Assembly: GCA_002360945.1 (NCBI GenBank)
Contig: DERO01000018.1
Span: 1 to 57,498 of the forward strand
From: Leclercia adecarboxylata
GTDB lineage: Bacteria; Pseudomonadota; Gammaproteobacteria; Enterobacterales; Enterobacteriaceae
Reading direction: 5' to 3'
Length of the DNA: 57,498 nucleotides
Below the pieces are notes generated by a model that was not told where the DNA came from, ran no database searches, and saw only the letters and a program-made list of their open reading frames with translations. The first letter of the stretch is position 1, and each line of letters starts with the position of its first letter. This document shows positions 1 through 8,500 of this stretch, in pieces. The position numbers and the translations under genes were made by a program.

Positions 1-738
1 GAAGCGAAAGCCCGCCGTGCGAAGAAAGAGATGGTTGAAGCGAACTTGCGTCTGGTTATCTCTATCGCCAAGAAATACACCAACCGTGGCCTGCAGTTCC
101 TGGATCTGATCCAGGAAGGTAACATCGGTCTGATGAAAGCGGTTGATAAGTTTGAATACCGTCGTGGTTACAAGTTCTCCACCTACGCAACCTGGTGGAT
201 CCGTCAGGCAATTACCCGCTCTATCGCGGATCAGGCGCGCACCATCCGTATTCCGGTGCATATGATTGAGACCATCAACAAGCTCAACCGTATTTCTCGC
301 CAGATGCTGCAGGAGATGGGCCGCGAGCCGACGCCAGAAGAGCTGGCCGAGCGCATGCTGATGCCGGAAGACAAGATCCGTAAGGTGCTGAAGATCGCCA
401 AAGAGCCAATCTCCATGGAAACGCCAATCGGCGACGATGAAGATTCGCATCTGGGTGACTTCATCGAGGATACCACCCTCGAGCTGCCGCTGGACTCTGC
501 GACCACCGAGAGCCTGCGTGCCGCCACGCACGACGTGCTGGCTGGCCTGACCGCCCGTGAAGCGAAAGTCCTGCGTATGCGTTTCGGTATCGATATGAAC
601 ACCGACCACACGCTGGAAGAAGTGGGTAAACAGTTCGACGTAACCCGCGAACGTATCCGTCAGATCGAAGCGAAGGCGCTGCGTAAACTGCGCCACCCGA
701 GCCGCTCTGAAGTGCTGCGTAGCTTCCTGGACGACTAA
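1..738 (+). CDS. rpoD: RNA polymerase sigma-70 factor RpoD, C-terminal part (5' end outside window)
   Basis: Primary sigma factor that directs RNA polymerase to housekeeping promoters. The frame is open from base 1, so the gene runs in from the left; about 245 of roughly 613 residues are present. Visible in order: region 2 with the -10 recognition and melting segment ([20 protein letters not shown]), region 3, and region 4 with the -35-binding helix-turn-helix ([20 protein letters not shown]). It ends in RSFLDD as in E. coli. Region 4 reads NTDHTLEE where I recall NTDYTLEE in K-12, a conservative difference. An intrinsic terminator follows 14 bases after the stop. The identification is secure. 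Confidence 0.99.
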   Translation, partial: EAKARRAKKEMVEANLRLVISIAKKYTNRGLQFLDLIQEGNIGLMKAVDKFEYRRGYKFSTYATWWIRQAITRSIADQARTIRIPVHMIETINKLNRISRQMLQEMGREPTPEELAERMLMPEDKIRKVLKIAKEPISMETPIGDDEDSHLGDFIEDTTLELPLDSATTESLRAATHDVLAGLTAREAKVLRMRFGIDMNTDHTLEEVGKQFDVTRERIRQIEAKALRKLRHPSRSEVLRSFLDD

Positions 739-751
739 CAGTCCTGAACGT

Positions 752-781
752 AAAAAAGCTCCCTACGGGGAGCTTTTTTTT
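752..781 (+). terminator. Intrinsic terminator after rpoD
   Basis: A 6-bp G+C stem (gctccc at 758-763, gggagc at 768-773) with a TACG tetraloop is preceded by six A and followed by seven T. It closes the rpoD transcript. Confidence 0.9.
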
Positions 782-790
782 GGCTTTTTT

Positions 791-876
791 CCCCTCTCCC
801 TGTGGGCTGAGGGATCCCCAAAATATTGGCACGATCGGCCCCCTCTCCATTCAGGGAGAGGGCTGGGGTGAGGGGG
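791..876. repeat. Palindromic intergenic repeat, two degenerate units
   Basis: The units carry the core ccctctccctgtggg (792-806, partial) and ccctctccattcagggagag followed by ggctggggtgaggg (841-874). The same core appears at 1218-1270, 41136-41172 and 42691-42738, always between genes. It is a dispersed inverted-repeat element with a hairpin core, distinct from the REP units further right. Confidence 0.75.
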
Positions 877-1217
877 AACATGCAACTGAGGTGGTTGTTC
901 CGTTCACCTTACGTTCTGCACTTCTATGTCAGCCGCGTCACACGTGAACGTGCGAAGGGGGCTCGCCGCCGCCCCCTTCACAATCCCGGCTCCCGGCAAA
1001 GAAAATCGCCGCTTCGCGGTGCCCTCAGCTTATTCCTTCAGGCTTTCGGGTCGGGCACCAGCCTGCATCCATGCAGGCTATACCCTCTCGGCGCGTCCCT
1101 GCGCCTCGCCCCGGCCTTCCGGAACGCTTCGGCGATTTTCAGCCGGACCAGGGAGCCGCTGTAAGTCATTTATTATTATGTAAATATTTCATTGCTTTAA
1201 AGGCAAAGAAATTACTG
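877..1217. other. GC-rich gene-free stretch
   Basis: Open frames here (826-1277) are low-complexity Arg/Pro/Ser-rich translations without a ribosome site, so I call no gene. A perfect 8-bp inverted repeat with a 2-base loop (gcctgcatccatgcaggc) lies at 1061-1078. The composition (gcttcgcggtgccctcag, cttccggaacgcttcggc) looks like a decayed or repetitive unit. The last 50 bases become AT-rich. No promoter or RNA could be assigned. Confidence 0.5.
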
Positions 1218-1270
1218 GGGCCCCCTCTCCCTATGGAAGAGGGCCGGGGTGAAGGCACCAGACCGCACAG
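1218..1270. repeat. Palindromic intergenic repeat
   Basis: ccccctctccctatggaaga followed by gggccggggtgaaggcacca and gaccgcacag. Same family as 791-876 and 42691-42738; the tail caccagaccgcac is also shared with the repeat block at 25216-25310. It abuts the end of mug. Confidence 0.75.
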
Positions 1271-1273
1271 AAC

Positions 1274-1780
1274 CTAAAGCCCCCGCGTCACCAGCGCCTC
1301 ATCCAGCTCCCGATACGCCTCCACCAGCTTCTCCACCGTTGCCCTGTTGAGCCCACTCGGATTAGGCAACACCCACACCTGGGTCACGCCGATGGTAATG
1401 CTCTGCTTTCCCCACTGCACGCCACGCTGGCTGAACGCCTGCTCATACGCCTGCTTACCCAGGATCGCCAGCGCCGCGGGCTGATAGTCCTCAATCTTCT
1501 TAATCAGTTCCCGCCCGCCGCTGCGCAGTTCGTGCAGATTTACCTCGCTCGCCTGCACCGTCGGCCGTTCCACCAGCATGGTGATGCCGCAACGGGTATC
1601 CAGCAGCTGTTGCTCCTCTTCCGGCTTCAGAAGTTTGTCGGTAAACCCGGCCTGATAAATCACCTTCCAGAAGCGATTTCCCGGATGGGCAAAGTGAAAA
1701 CCGGTATGGGCAGAGGATTTGCCCGGATTGATGCCGCAGAACACCACCCTCAGGCCTGGCGCAAGGATGTCGTTGATCAT
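1274..1780 (-). CDS. mug: G/U mismatch-specific DNA glycosylase
   Basis: Monofunctional glycosylase that removes uracil from G:U and ethenocytosine from damaged DNA, starting base-excision repair. It has 168 residues, the length of E. coli Mug. The active-site motif GINPG is at residues 16-20 with Asn18, the residue that positions the water in Mug. The second conserved motif NPSGLNR lies near residue 140 and supplies the wedge that replaces the flipped base. It sits between rpoD and ileX as in E. coli, on the opposite strand to rpoD. The start ATG at 1780 gives the full-length family N-terminus. Confidence 0.97.
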   Translation of the reverse strand: MINDILAPGLRVVFCGINPGKSSAHTGFHFAHPGNRFWKVIYQAGFTDKLLKPEEEQQLLDTRCGITMLVERPTVQASEVNLHELRSGGRELIKKIEDYQPAALAILGKQAYEQAFSQRGVQWGKQSITIGVTQVWVLPNPSGLNRATVEKLVEAYRELDEALVTRGL

Positions 1781-1905
1781 GATTACTCCCGCTTAATGGT
1801 TCAGGCTCTAAGTATAAGAGATTGAAAATGGGTTGTTTATAAAAACAGCAGGCAGGCGGGTATGTCTGGATTGCGGCGAGGAGTTACTTTATAATCCTCC
1901 GCCAC

Positions 1906-1981
1906 GGCCCCTTAGCTCAGTGGTTAGAGCAGGCGACTCATAATCGCTTGGTCGCTGGTTCAAGTCCAGCAGGGGCCACCA
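1906..1981 (+). tRNA. ileX: tRNA-Ile2 (anticodon CAU, read as lysidine-AU)
   Basis: A 76-nt cloverleaf with acceptor stem GGCCCC(T)/(A)GGGGCC and encoded CCA at 1979-1981. The anticodon CAU at 1939-1941 lies in the loop CTCATAA. The T-arm is GGTTCAAGTCC. It matches my recollection of the minor isoleucine tRNA of E. coli, whose C34 is changed to lysidine by TilS so that it reads AUA. In K-12 yqjH follows directly; here about 15 kb of other DNA lies between. Confidence 0.97.
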
Positions 1982-1990
1982 GACACAGCA

Positions 1991-2020
1991 AGGGCTGGAG
2001 AGAAATCTCCGGCCCTTTTG
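1991..2020 (+). terminator. Intrinsic terminator after ileX
   Basis: An 11-bp stem (agggctggaga at 1991-2001, tctccggccct at 2006-2016, one G-U pair) with a GAAA loop, followed by TTTTG. It begins ten bases after the tRNA CCA. Confidence 0.85.
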
Positions 2021-2070
2021 CTTTTCTCGGGGATATGCGGGGGATACCGTAGACAGGTGTTTACAGGTAT

Positions 2071-2181
2071 TTATAAAGCATTAATCAGCATGTTTACGCC
2101 ATAATCTCCCGCCCTTCGGATCCGGCGCGCTTCATGTGGCAAGGCATTCGCTATATCGAGATCTCTGCGGGTCAGTCTCAT
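2071..2181 (-). CDS. Possible 36-residue peptide, unrecognised
   Basis: A short frame, MRLTRRDLDIANALPHEA..., ends in NMLINAL. AGGG lies eight bases upstream of the ATG. The peptide is basic, with two Arg clusters. It lies just after ileX in DNA that looks like the edge of an integrated element, so it could be the remnant of a larger phage gene. I do not recognise a family, and the small size makes chance possible. Confidence 0.3.
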   Translation of the reverse strand: MRLTRRDLDIANALPHEARRIRRAGDYGVNMLINAL

Positions 2182-2352
2182 AGCATAATCCCTGCGACTA
2201 TAGTGTTCTCCACCACTCCGACATCATTTTATTACTGTTTATCAAGTGAATCATTAAAACCCCTGGCTCAGTGCCTTATAAGTGAGTTGTAAAAAGATGT
2301 AGTGAAAAAACTATCGCCCGGTTAAAATCAAACCCAAACCCACATCAATTTT

Positions 2353-2676
2353 ATGGATGAAATAAAAGTGAGTAACGAAGAATTATCAAGGACTGGACTG
2401 ACTTTTAAAGACATACAAAAAATAAAAAGTTATATAGGTGCCTACGGCGGGACAGTTGATGAAGTAGCCTTTTTTCTGGCCAGAAGCTTTAAAAGCTTGA
2501 TTTGGATTTTTTTCAGTTGCATAACGGCATTGTTTATATCCTTATTCTATTATCCTAAAGAGGAAATAATAGGTGGCGGGATAGCAATGTTAATCGTTAT
2601 GGCTATAGGCTTATTAATGCGACCGCCAGTCCTCTCATACAAGTGCTGGCGTGATCGGAAAATGCATGAAAATTAA
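2353..2676 (+). CDS. Small inner-membrane protein, unrecognised
   Basis: 107 residues. The polar N-terminal half contains TGLTFKDIQKIKSYIGAY. Two hydrophobic helices follow: about residues 48-67 (SLIWIFFSCITALFISLFYY) and 73-92 (IIGGGIAMLIVMAIGLLMRP). The C-tail is basic (CWRDRKMHEN). The DNA is much more AT-rich than the flanking backbone, suggesting transfer. No strong ribosome site precedes the ATG at 2353, so the start is uncertain; a GTG at 2368 is an alternative. Such small two-helix proteins are often immunity or accessory proteins, but nothing here shows that. I do not recognise the family. Confidence 0.6.
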   Translation: MDEIKVSNEELSRTGLTFKDIQKIKSYIGAYGGTVDEVAFFLARSFKSLIWIFFSCITALFISLFYYPKEEIIGGGIAMLIVMAIGLLMRPPVLSYKCWRDRKMHEN

Positions 2677-2722
2677 TGTAATTATCTCTCGGTTGATAAG
2701 AAGTCAATAATGATTTTTGCCT

Positions 2723-2836
2723 TTATGCCGTAACCGGACACTTCATTAATTCTCTGCCTTCCAGGTTTACCATTGATTCAGCCCAGGCCCTGTTTCTTCC
2801 GCCTGAACGCATCATATCCAACAATGTCGAATCCAT
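2723..2836 (-). CDS. 37-residue peptide with good ribosome site, unrecognised
   Basis: The frame MDSTLLDMMRSGGRNRAWAE... ends in LMKCPVTA. AAGGAAAG lies five bases before the ATG, a near-ideal Shine-Dalgarno. It is the last gene of the minus-strand accessory group that starts behind the antisense-like leader at 3741-3942. It is highly charged with no membrane segment. The ribosome site and the non-repetitive composition favour a real gene; I know no function. Confidence 0.5.
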   Translation of the reverse strand: MDSTLLDMMRSGGRNRAWAESMVNLEGRELMKCPVTA

Positions 2837-3005
2837 TTTTTCTTTCCTTGTATTATTACACTAATCCGATAATAACCAAGCAAACATGGAAATAGAAGCG
2901 GTGGAGTAATACAACGTAGTACAAAGAATACATTTATCTGAAATCGGATCTTGATGCTTACCTCAATCACGTGCGTCATTTGACTTAGCCAGACAGACGC
3001 CGCAA

Positions 3006-3236
3006 TCAGTTCATTAAAAATATAAAAAGCTGAATACAAAAATCACTCTTTCCAGGGCTACATTCACCCTGAAGACAGATTTGACATGAAGTAATAAAAA
3101 AGAAAAAAGCACCCGAAAACATGCTCTTTAATCGATGTGAAACGGCTAAGCACCACGCTGTAACCGTCTCCTCCATCATATAAGGTGCCGGATCGTCGGC
3201 AATGAAATGCTCATCAACGCTCTCAAGTTTATTCAT
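3006..3236 (-). CDS. Small hypothetical protein, second gene behind the antisense-like leader
   Basis: 76 residues from the ATG at 3236 (MNKLESVDEHFIADDP...), preceded by AGGG at suitable spacing. The frame is open further upstream to 3278, but without a ribosome site. The first ~40 residues are acidic and look protein-like. From residue ~40 (GAFFFFITSCQICLQ) the composition turns hydrophobic and Cys-rich, and the DNA becomes AT-rich. That may mean the original 3' end was lost and replaced. It lies 48 bases after the 150-residue gene and is probably cotranscribed with it. I do not recognise a family. Confidence 0.45.
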   Translation of the reverse strand: MNKLESVDEHFIADDPAPYMMEETVTAWCLAVSHRLKSMFSGAFFFFITSCQICLQGECSPGKSDFCIQLFIFLMN

Positions 3237-3284
3237 GAGCACCCTGTCAGCTGGCGGCAACCGCCAGCCTCTATTCAAGCAATG

Positions 3285-3737
3285 TTAGTGTGTCCGGTAC
3301 GGCTCCCTGACATAATCCCGCAGGATATACACCATGTCATGCAGCAGTCCCGCCAGGTCCTCCGCCACCTTATCCGGCAGCCTATTCCCCAGTAACGCCT
3401 GATTCAGCGAGCGTAGATACTCCACCATCAAACAGGTGTCCTGCCAGCAGTCCGGCATGGCGGATTCGGGCGGCTCATCAACAGTAAGCTGGGCCACCAG
3501 CTCCGGCGGTAAATCTTCGTCGCACAGCTGCGCCAGACGAGCGAGCACATGAGATAACCGTCCGCAAAGCGCCAGACGCGTTGATACCTCTTTGGTTTCC
3601 AGTAAGACATTCGCATAGGCCGTGCACAGGTCCGTTACTTCAAAAAGGTCGGCAGTGGCGGGGAGCGGCGCGGTGAGCAGATGATGAATAACGCTTTCGT
3701 CAAATTCGGGATAAGACAGGGTTGGGATCGTAGCCAT
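3285..3737 (-). CDS. Hypothetical protein controlled by a P4/C4-like antisense leader
   Basis: 150 residues starting MATIPTLSYPEFDES. I chose the ATG at 3737 because GGAGG sits seven bases upstream; the frame itself extends 11 codons further. It is acidic, Leu-rich, probably all-helical and cytoplasmic, with no signal or membrane segment (ATADLFEVTDLCTAYANVLL, LPDKVAEDLAGLLHDMVYIL). The ribosome site overlaps a sequence that is a perfect 10-nt complement of the upstream leader RNA. This layout in phages P1 and P4 controls an antirepressor or early lytic operon, so an early phage or satellite regulatory protein is a reasonable guess. The sequence does not identify it, and I know no characterised homologue. 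Confidence 0.65.
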   Translation of the reverse strand: MATIPTLSYPEFDESVIHHLLTAPLPATADLFEVTDLCTAYANVLLETKEVSTRLALCGRLSHVLARLAQLCDEDLPPELVAQLTVDEPPESAMPDCWQDTCLMVEYLRSLNQALLGNRLPDKVAEDLAGLLHDMVYILRDYVREPYRTH

Positions 3738-3740
3738 ATG

Positions 3741-3790
3741 GCATCCTCCGTTGAGTTTAATGAGCCACAACCTGAGTTCCTAAGCTCAGG
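3741..3790 (-). promoter_or_regulatory. Two-block antisense target over the ribosome site of the 3285-3737 gene
   Basis: Read on the minus strand, the leader carries TTAGGAAC (3776-3783) and, 18 bases on, AACTCAACGG (3748-3757) running into the GGAGG Shine-Dalgarno. Both blocks are complementary to the upstream segment at 3812-3832 on the same strand. A 6-bp hairpin (cctgag 3771-3776, ctcagg 3785-3790) lies at its start. Pairing would hide the ribosome site. Confidence 0.55.
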
Positions 3791-3810
3791 AGAGTGGTAG
3801 CGCTGACAGG

Positions 3811-3942
3811 GTTAGGAACCGGAACTCAACGGCAACCGGCCAGCCTTTCGGCTGCCCTGCCAGCGCCACCGGAGATTTTACAGCGGTGTGCGCTGGCCCG
3901 ATACAGAAACCTGTACCGCAGTTGAGTTGTTCGGGTTCCTAC
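3811..3942 (-). ncRNA. C4 / P4-CI-like antisense RNA
   Basis: On the minus strand the order is TAGGAACC with AACTCAAC (3921-3941), then the antisense core CCGTTGAGTT with GGTTCCTAA (3812-3832), then the target at 3741-3790. The two ends can pair through 8+8 bp to close a ~130-nt RNA. Inside, gccagcgccacc (3859-3870) pairs with ggtgtgcgctggc (3885-3897). The plan of an upstream copy, a central antisense copy and a downstream copy over a ribosome site is that of the P4 CI immunity region and of P1/P7 C4 RNA, which silence an early operon by antisense pairing after processing from the same transcript. A 66-codon frame across the region (3826-4026) is probably not a gene. The assignment rests on this layout only. 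Confidence 0.55.
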
Positions 3943-4001
3943 GCCCGGCTGCAGTTTCTCCTGCAACGTGCTGACTCTACGCCCTGCTCTCCCCCGCAGA
4001 A

Positions 4002-4044
4002 AGCAAAAAGCGCCACCGCAATTCATTCTTGCGAGGCGCTTTCC
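4002..4044 (-). terminator. Terminator of the cellulose operon
   Basis: On the minus strand AAAGCGCC (4035-4042) pairs with GGCGCTTT (4006-4013) across a 21-base loop and is followed by TTTTTGCTTT. It starts about 30 bases after the bcsZ stop. The loop is long, so efficiency is uncertain and read-through into the leader at 3942 is possible. Confidence 0.6.
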
Positions 4045-4072
4045 AGAATCCCAACGGTTGGGAGGGAATAAC

Positions 4073-5062
4073 CTATTTCGCCAGCGACACCAGCATCTTC
4101 AGACTCGCAGAATAATAATCTTCCTGGGTCGTGATCTGCGGATCGCCCGCCGGCAGTTGCCCCATCGCCAGGTCACGCACCGCCAGCAAACCACCCGCCA
4201 TCATGTACGGCGCAGGATCGCCGGTGGTGACATTCACCCATGCCGGCGTCTGATTACGGGCAAAGCGTCCCCAGTACGCGGTATACGGGGCCATCAGCGG
4301 GCTGGAGGCATTCGCCCACTTGATATACAGCGGCACGCGGATCGCATCGTAGCTAAAGCGCGCCGGCCACTCTTTGGCCGGGGTCACACGACCGTCAGCG
4401 TAGAGCGACACCCAGTCCGCCGGCAGCTGGGTATTGCCGAAGCGCATCTTCACCAGCAGCTTCTGCCCGTCGTTGATCAGGTCACGCCATACCGTCAGAT
4501 GACTGCGCTTCGCGAAATCCTCCCAGGCCGGGAAGATGAAATAGGACGGGTTAAGATTCACATAGCTGTTGAGGTTAAAGCCTTTCGCGCCGGGCAGCAT
4601 CACGCGGTAACCGGCAAAGCTGATCACGTTGCGGGCCAGCAGCGATTTGGTGATGGCGTCCGAGGCGTTCAGATAGCTGCTGTCATTCCACTGGGTGCCC
4701 GCTTTTAACAGCGCCCAGGCGATAAAGGTATCGCCGTCGGTGGCGTTGTTTCTGTCGGCGATGGGGTCCGGCGCAACCGGGTTATAACGCCAGTAGAACA
4801 GCCCGGTCTCGGGATTCTGCAGGTTCTTTTTGGTCCAGCCCCAGATTTTGTCAAAACCGGCACGATCGTTATTGCGCACCGCCATCATCATGGCGAAACC
4901 CTGCCCCTCAGTGTGGCTCACACTGTTGTTGCCGGTATCAATGATGCGACCATCCGCCATCAAAAATCGCGCTTTGTAGCTGTCCCACGCGGGGCCGGCC
5001 AGGGCCTGATAACTGAACAACAGCCCCAGCACCAGAATCAGGGTTTTACTTCGCTGCCACAT
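4073..5062 (-). CDS. bcsZ: Periplasmic endo-1,4-beta-glucanase, GH8
   Basis: Cellulase of glycoside hydrolase family 8 that cuts amorphous cellulose in the periplasm and is needed for normal fibre formation. A signal peptide covers residues 1-22 (MWQRSKTLILVLGLLFSYQA). The expected catalytic acid is Glu52 in SHTEGQGFAM and the partner Asp239 in RFSYDAIRVP. At 329 residues it is shorter than I recall for E. coli BcsZ (about 368), mainly at the C-terminus. The start has AAGGAT upstream and lies nine bases after the bcsD stop. It is the last gene of bcsOQABCDZ, followed by a terminator-like hairpin. Confidence 0.95.
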   Translation of the reverse strand: MWQRSKTLILVLGLLFSYQALAGPAWDSYKARFLMADGRIIDTGNNSVSHTEGQGFAMMMAVRNNDRAGFDKIWGWTKKNLQNPETGLFYWRYNPVAPDPIADRNNATDGDTFIAWALLKAGTQWNDSSYLNASDAITKSLLARNVISFAGYRVMLPGAKGFNLNSYVNLNPSYFIFPAWEDFAKRSHLTVWRDLINDGQKLLVKMRFGNTQLPADWVSLYADGRVTPAKEWPARFSYDAIRVPLYIKWANASSPLMAPYTAYWGRFARNQTPAWVNVTTGDPAPYMMAGGLLAVRDLAMGQLPAGDPQITTQEDYYSASLKMLVSLAK

Positions 5063-5071
5063 GGCCGATCC

Positions 5072-5539
5072 TTATTGATTGTTTTGGTATCTGAAATGGA
5101 TAACCGTAGCCGAGGGGGAGGCCTCCCGCCACAGCGATACGTGTGATTTGCCGCCCTGCTCGCGCAGCCAGCGGGCGTAGAGCCCCTCCAGCACCGCGCT
5201 GAAGGCGTGGTTCCACGGCATCTGTTTTGCCTCTTCCGGCGGCACCGGAATGGCGGTATGCGCAATGCGGATCGCCGTGTCGCTGGCATCAATATCAATA
5301 TAGCCCCAGTTGAAGGCCGCGAGCCGGGCGTTGATCTGCGCTTCGAGCTCGCCCACGGTGTGGGCCAGCGCCAGCGGGAAACGCTCGCCCAGCGAATCGC
5401 CCATCTGCACGAGGAACGAGCGGCTCTGCGCTTCGCCGACGTTGGCGACCATACTCTCAATCATCACGTGGATCAGCGAAAACCAACCGGACTGCGTCTG
5501 TTGATGCTGGTAATACTGTAAAAGCTGTTGGTCATTCAT
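5072..5539 (-). CDS. bcsD: Cellulose synthase subunit D
   Basis: BcsD is the hallmark of type I cellulose operons. In Komagataeibacter it forms ring-shaped oligomers that help order nascent glucan chains into crystalline fibrils. The protein here has 155 residues, the usual family size, starts MNDQQLLQYYQHQQTQSGWF, and has no signal peptide. The ATG overlaps the bcsC stop as TGATG; a GTG one codon earlier is also possible. Translation is therefore coupled to bcsC, and bcsZ follows nine bases later. E. coli's cellulose operon lacks this gene. Confidence 0.9.
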   Translation of the reverse strand: MNDQQLLQYYQHQQTQSGWFSLIHVMIESMVANVGEAQSRSFLVQMGDSLGERFPLALAHTVGELEAQINARLAAFNWGYIDIDASDTAIRIAHTAIPVPPEEAKQMPWNHAFSAVLEGLYARWLREQGGKSHVSLWREASPSATVIHFRYQNNQ

Positions 5540-8500
5540 CACTTGTTCCCCAGAAGGTAGCGGAAGTAGAGGGTCGCGGTACTTTCGTTGTAATCCCCGA
5601 AGGTGTCATACCCCACCTGCCCGCCGATGGTCATGTCTTTATTGAGCTTGTAGTCGGTCGATGCGCGCAGGTTATACCCCAGCCCGTTCTCGCTGTTGCC
5701 TTTGTAGAACGCCTCTTTGGCGAAGCCGCGGGAGACATAATCTTCCAGCTGTTTCTGCATGGCGGAATCCGTCGGGAAGTACGGACTCTCATCCTGGGAG
5801 TAGGACTGATACCCCACCGACGCCCCTAAGCCCAGCTTCCAGTTGTCGAACTTCTGGGTGTAATCCACCGGGAAGGAGACGCTGATGTAATCCTGTGGAC
5901 TGAAATAGCCACCCTGACCGTAGCTGAAGTAGCTCAGGTTCTTGTCAAAGTTCATGTAGTTCATGTTGATGCCGGCTTTTAACTCGCGATCGGCAGCATA
6001 GTACGGACGGAAGTACACACCCGCCGAACCGTTGACGCTGGTGTTGCTCGGGACGTTTTCCCCGATGTAGTCATACACGCCAAACCCGGCGTAGAAGCCC
6101 GCGTCGGTATTGTCATAGCTCAGCTGGGCGCTGCCACCGTTCTTAGTGACCTGGCCCCACTTCTTGCCGCTGTACTTGTCTTCCACCCCGACGTACGACA
6201 GCAGGCTGTCCACCACCGCGCGACGCTCGCCGGTCAGCACCAGCTTGAGGTAATCCGTCAGCTGCGGCGACCACTGTACGCCACCCACCAGGGTATTCAG
6301 ATCCTGGCCCAGCGGCGTGGAGCCGACATCAATTTTGTACTGCTCGCCGGTAAGTGCCATCGCCACTTCGACGCCCTGGGCACTTTGCGAGCCCTGGGAC
6401 GGCACCTTGATTTTGTCGATGTTCGGCAGCTCAGGCGGCGTGGTGGTGGAGGCGTTATACAGCTCCTCGGCCACCCCACCCTGGATCAGCGCCCCGGTAC
6501 CAAACCGGCGGCTGGACTCCTCGGACGAGGTTCCGGCATCGAGGCTGATCGGCGTGACGTTGACATCCAGACGCGAGTCGCCAAACGGCACGGTGGACCA
6601 CTGCAGCGGGGCCTTGATCTCCGTCAGCTTGCTCAGCCCCTCTTCACCGTCACGGGAACGCAGAGCGGTCGATCCCCGCGCCCAGGTGGCGGTTTTGTCC
6701 ACCAGCATCTCCATCATGTTATCCACCTGACGCAGCGTGCCCGCCTGGGCGGTTTCCACCGGCAGATCGGTGCGCACGGTGCCCGGCGGCGCGGTCTGTG
6801 GATTACGCGCCAGCTGCGCCACCTGCCACGGCATCGCCTGGCCGTAGAGCGACGAGGGATCCGCCGCCGCACCCGTGCTGGACGTCCCGACAAACGGGTT
6901 GTCGGCCAGCGCCAGACCACCCAGCATCGGGGCCGTGTCGCCGTTATTGTTCTGCAGGCCGAGCAGCTTGCCGCGCGCGGTGCGTAGATAGCTCATCGCC
7001 TGCTGATGATTGCCCTGGGCCTCGGAGACCCGGGCCAGCAGCAGTAAGCGTTCCGGGGTGCTGTCGTTGGTCAGCCCGGCAGAAAGCTGCTTCGCTTTAT
7101 CCACGTTGTTGCTGGCCAGCGCCACGTCGATGGCCCCGGCGCGCGCGTCCTGCTGCGGCGTGTCGCGGGTCATCAGGTAGTCGTAAACCACCCCGGCCTC
7201 TTTGTTCATCTTCCCGGACTGATAGACGCGGGCCATGGCAAACATCAGGTCGGTGTTCTGCGGATCGTTTTGCATGGCGCGGATCAGCTTGTCGTAAGCC
7301 GCCGCGTAGTTGCCCTGCACGCGCAGACGATCGGCCTCGTTGATCACGTAGCCGTTGCGAATGCTCGCCAGCTGGGTCGGGGTACTGCGCGACTGCAGTT
7401 CCGGGCTGGCAAGCCAGGCCTGAGCTTCACCGCCCAGCCCCGCCTGATTCAGGACCGCCACCTGATCGGCGTAATCCCCGGCGTTACCCTGCACGCCCCG
7501 ACGCATGTTGTCGTGCACCACGCTCACCGCAGTGTTGACATCGCCGCTCTGGGCCAGCATCCGCGCCAGCTTCCCGGCATCGGCCGGGCTTTGCGGCGGA
7601 CGTGCCGCCAGCGCTTTCAGGGTGTTGGCCGCCGCGGTCCGGTCGCCCTGAGCCAGATAGCGTTCGGCGACGTCCATCTGCAGGTTGTAATTCACCCGTT
7701 GGGAGAGCTCGCGCATGTCGCCGTTCTGGCTGGAGGCCGGGATGCGCGACAGCAGCGTTTGCGACTGCTGCCAGGCATTATTTTCGCTGGCGAACAGGGC
7801 CGCCGCGTAGAGTTCACTGTTGCTGGCATTCGGGCGGAACGCCGGCGTCATGATGTTAGCCGCCTCCGCGCTGCGCCCCTGCTTCTGCAGCAGACGGGCT
7901 AAATCCAGACGCAGCCAGGGATCGGACGGATAGCGGGCCGTGCCCTGCTGTAACAGGGCGATGGCGCGCTGCGGATCGCCGTTGGCTGCTGCCTGCTGGG
8001 CCTGACGACGCAGCGGATCGGTCGGGTTGCCGCCGGAGACGCGCGGTGCCAGCCTCGCCTGCAGGCTGGCGGGCAGGGTCTGTAACATCGCCTGGGCTTC
8101 GGCGGTTTTGTTCTGCTCGCGCAGGACGTAGTAGAGGTTTTCCCGCGCCGAGCCGTTATTCGGCTGCTCGGTCAGCAGGCCGCGCAGGGTCTGCTCTGCT
8201 GCGGTGTAGTCTTTGTTATGCCGCTGGACGTCGGCGCGGAACAACTTCGCCGCCGCCCCCTGTTCGCCGCTGCGCTGGGTCAGGGGCGCGCTCAGGGCCA
8301 GCGCCTGGCTGACGTTGCCCTGCTTGTAGGCCGCCTGCGCCTGGGCCAGTTGGCCGTAAAATTCGGCGTCCTGCGCCTGCTGCTTACGCTCGTCAGAAGC
8401 CGCACCACCAAGGCTGGCCGCCCGGTTCAGATACTGCGCCCCTGCGGCGTAGTCGCCCTTGCGCAGGGCGACATAGCCCATCCCGGCCAGCGCATCGGCA

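Noticed and set aside
1982..2350. Search for an integrase or a second tRNA 3'-end copy (attachment site) next to ileX
   Set aside because: No frame with integrase motifs and no repeat of the last bases of ileX found downstream; only a suggestive edge of foreign DNA.
2812..3039. 75-codon minus-strand frame (MYSAFYIFNELIAASVWLSQ...)
   Set aside because: No ribosome site, and it overlaps the well-placed starts at 2836 and the end of the 3006-3236 gene; likely chance in AT-rich DNA.
3826..4026. 66-codon minus-strand frame (MNCGGAFCFLRGRAGRRVST...) resembling the Ash-type peptides annotated in P4-like prophages
   Set aside because: It lies across the hairpins of the antisense-like RNA and has no ribosome site; the coding look probably comes from RNA structure.
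6385..6987. 200-codon plus-strand frame in the BcsC barrel region
   Set aside because: Antisense shadow with His/Arg/Gly-rich composition and no start signals.
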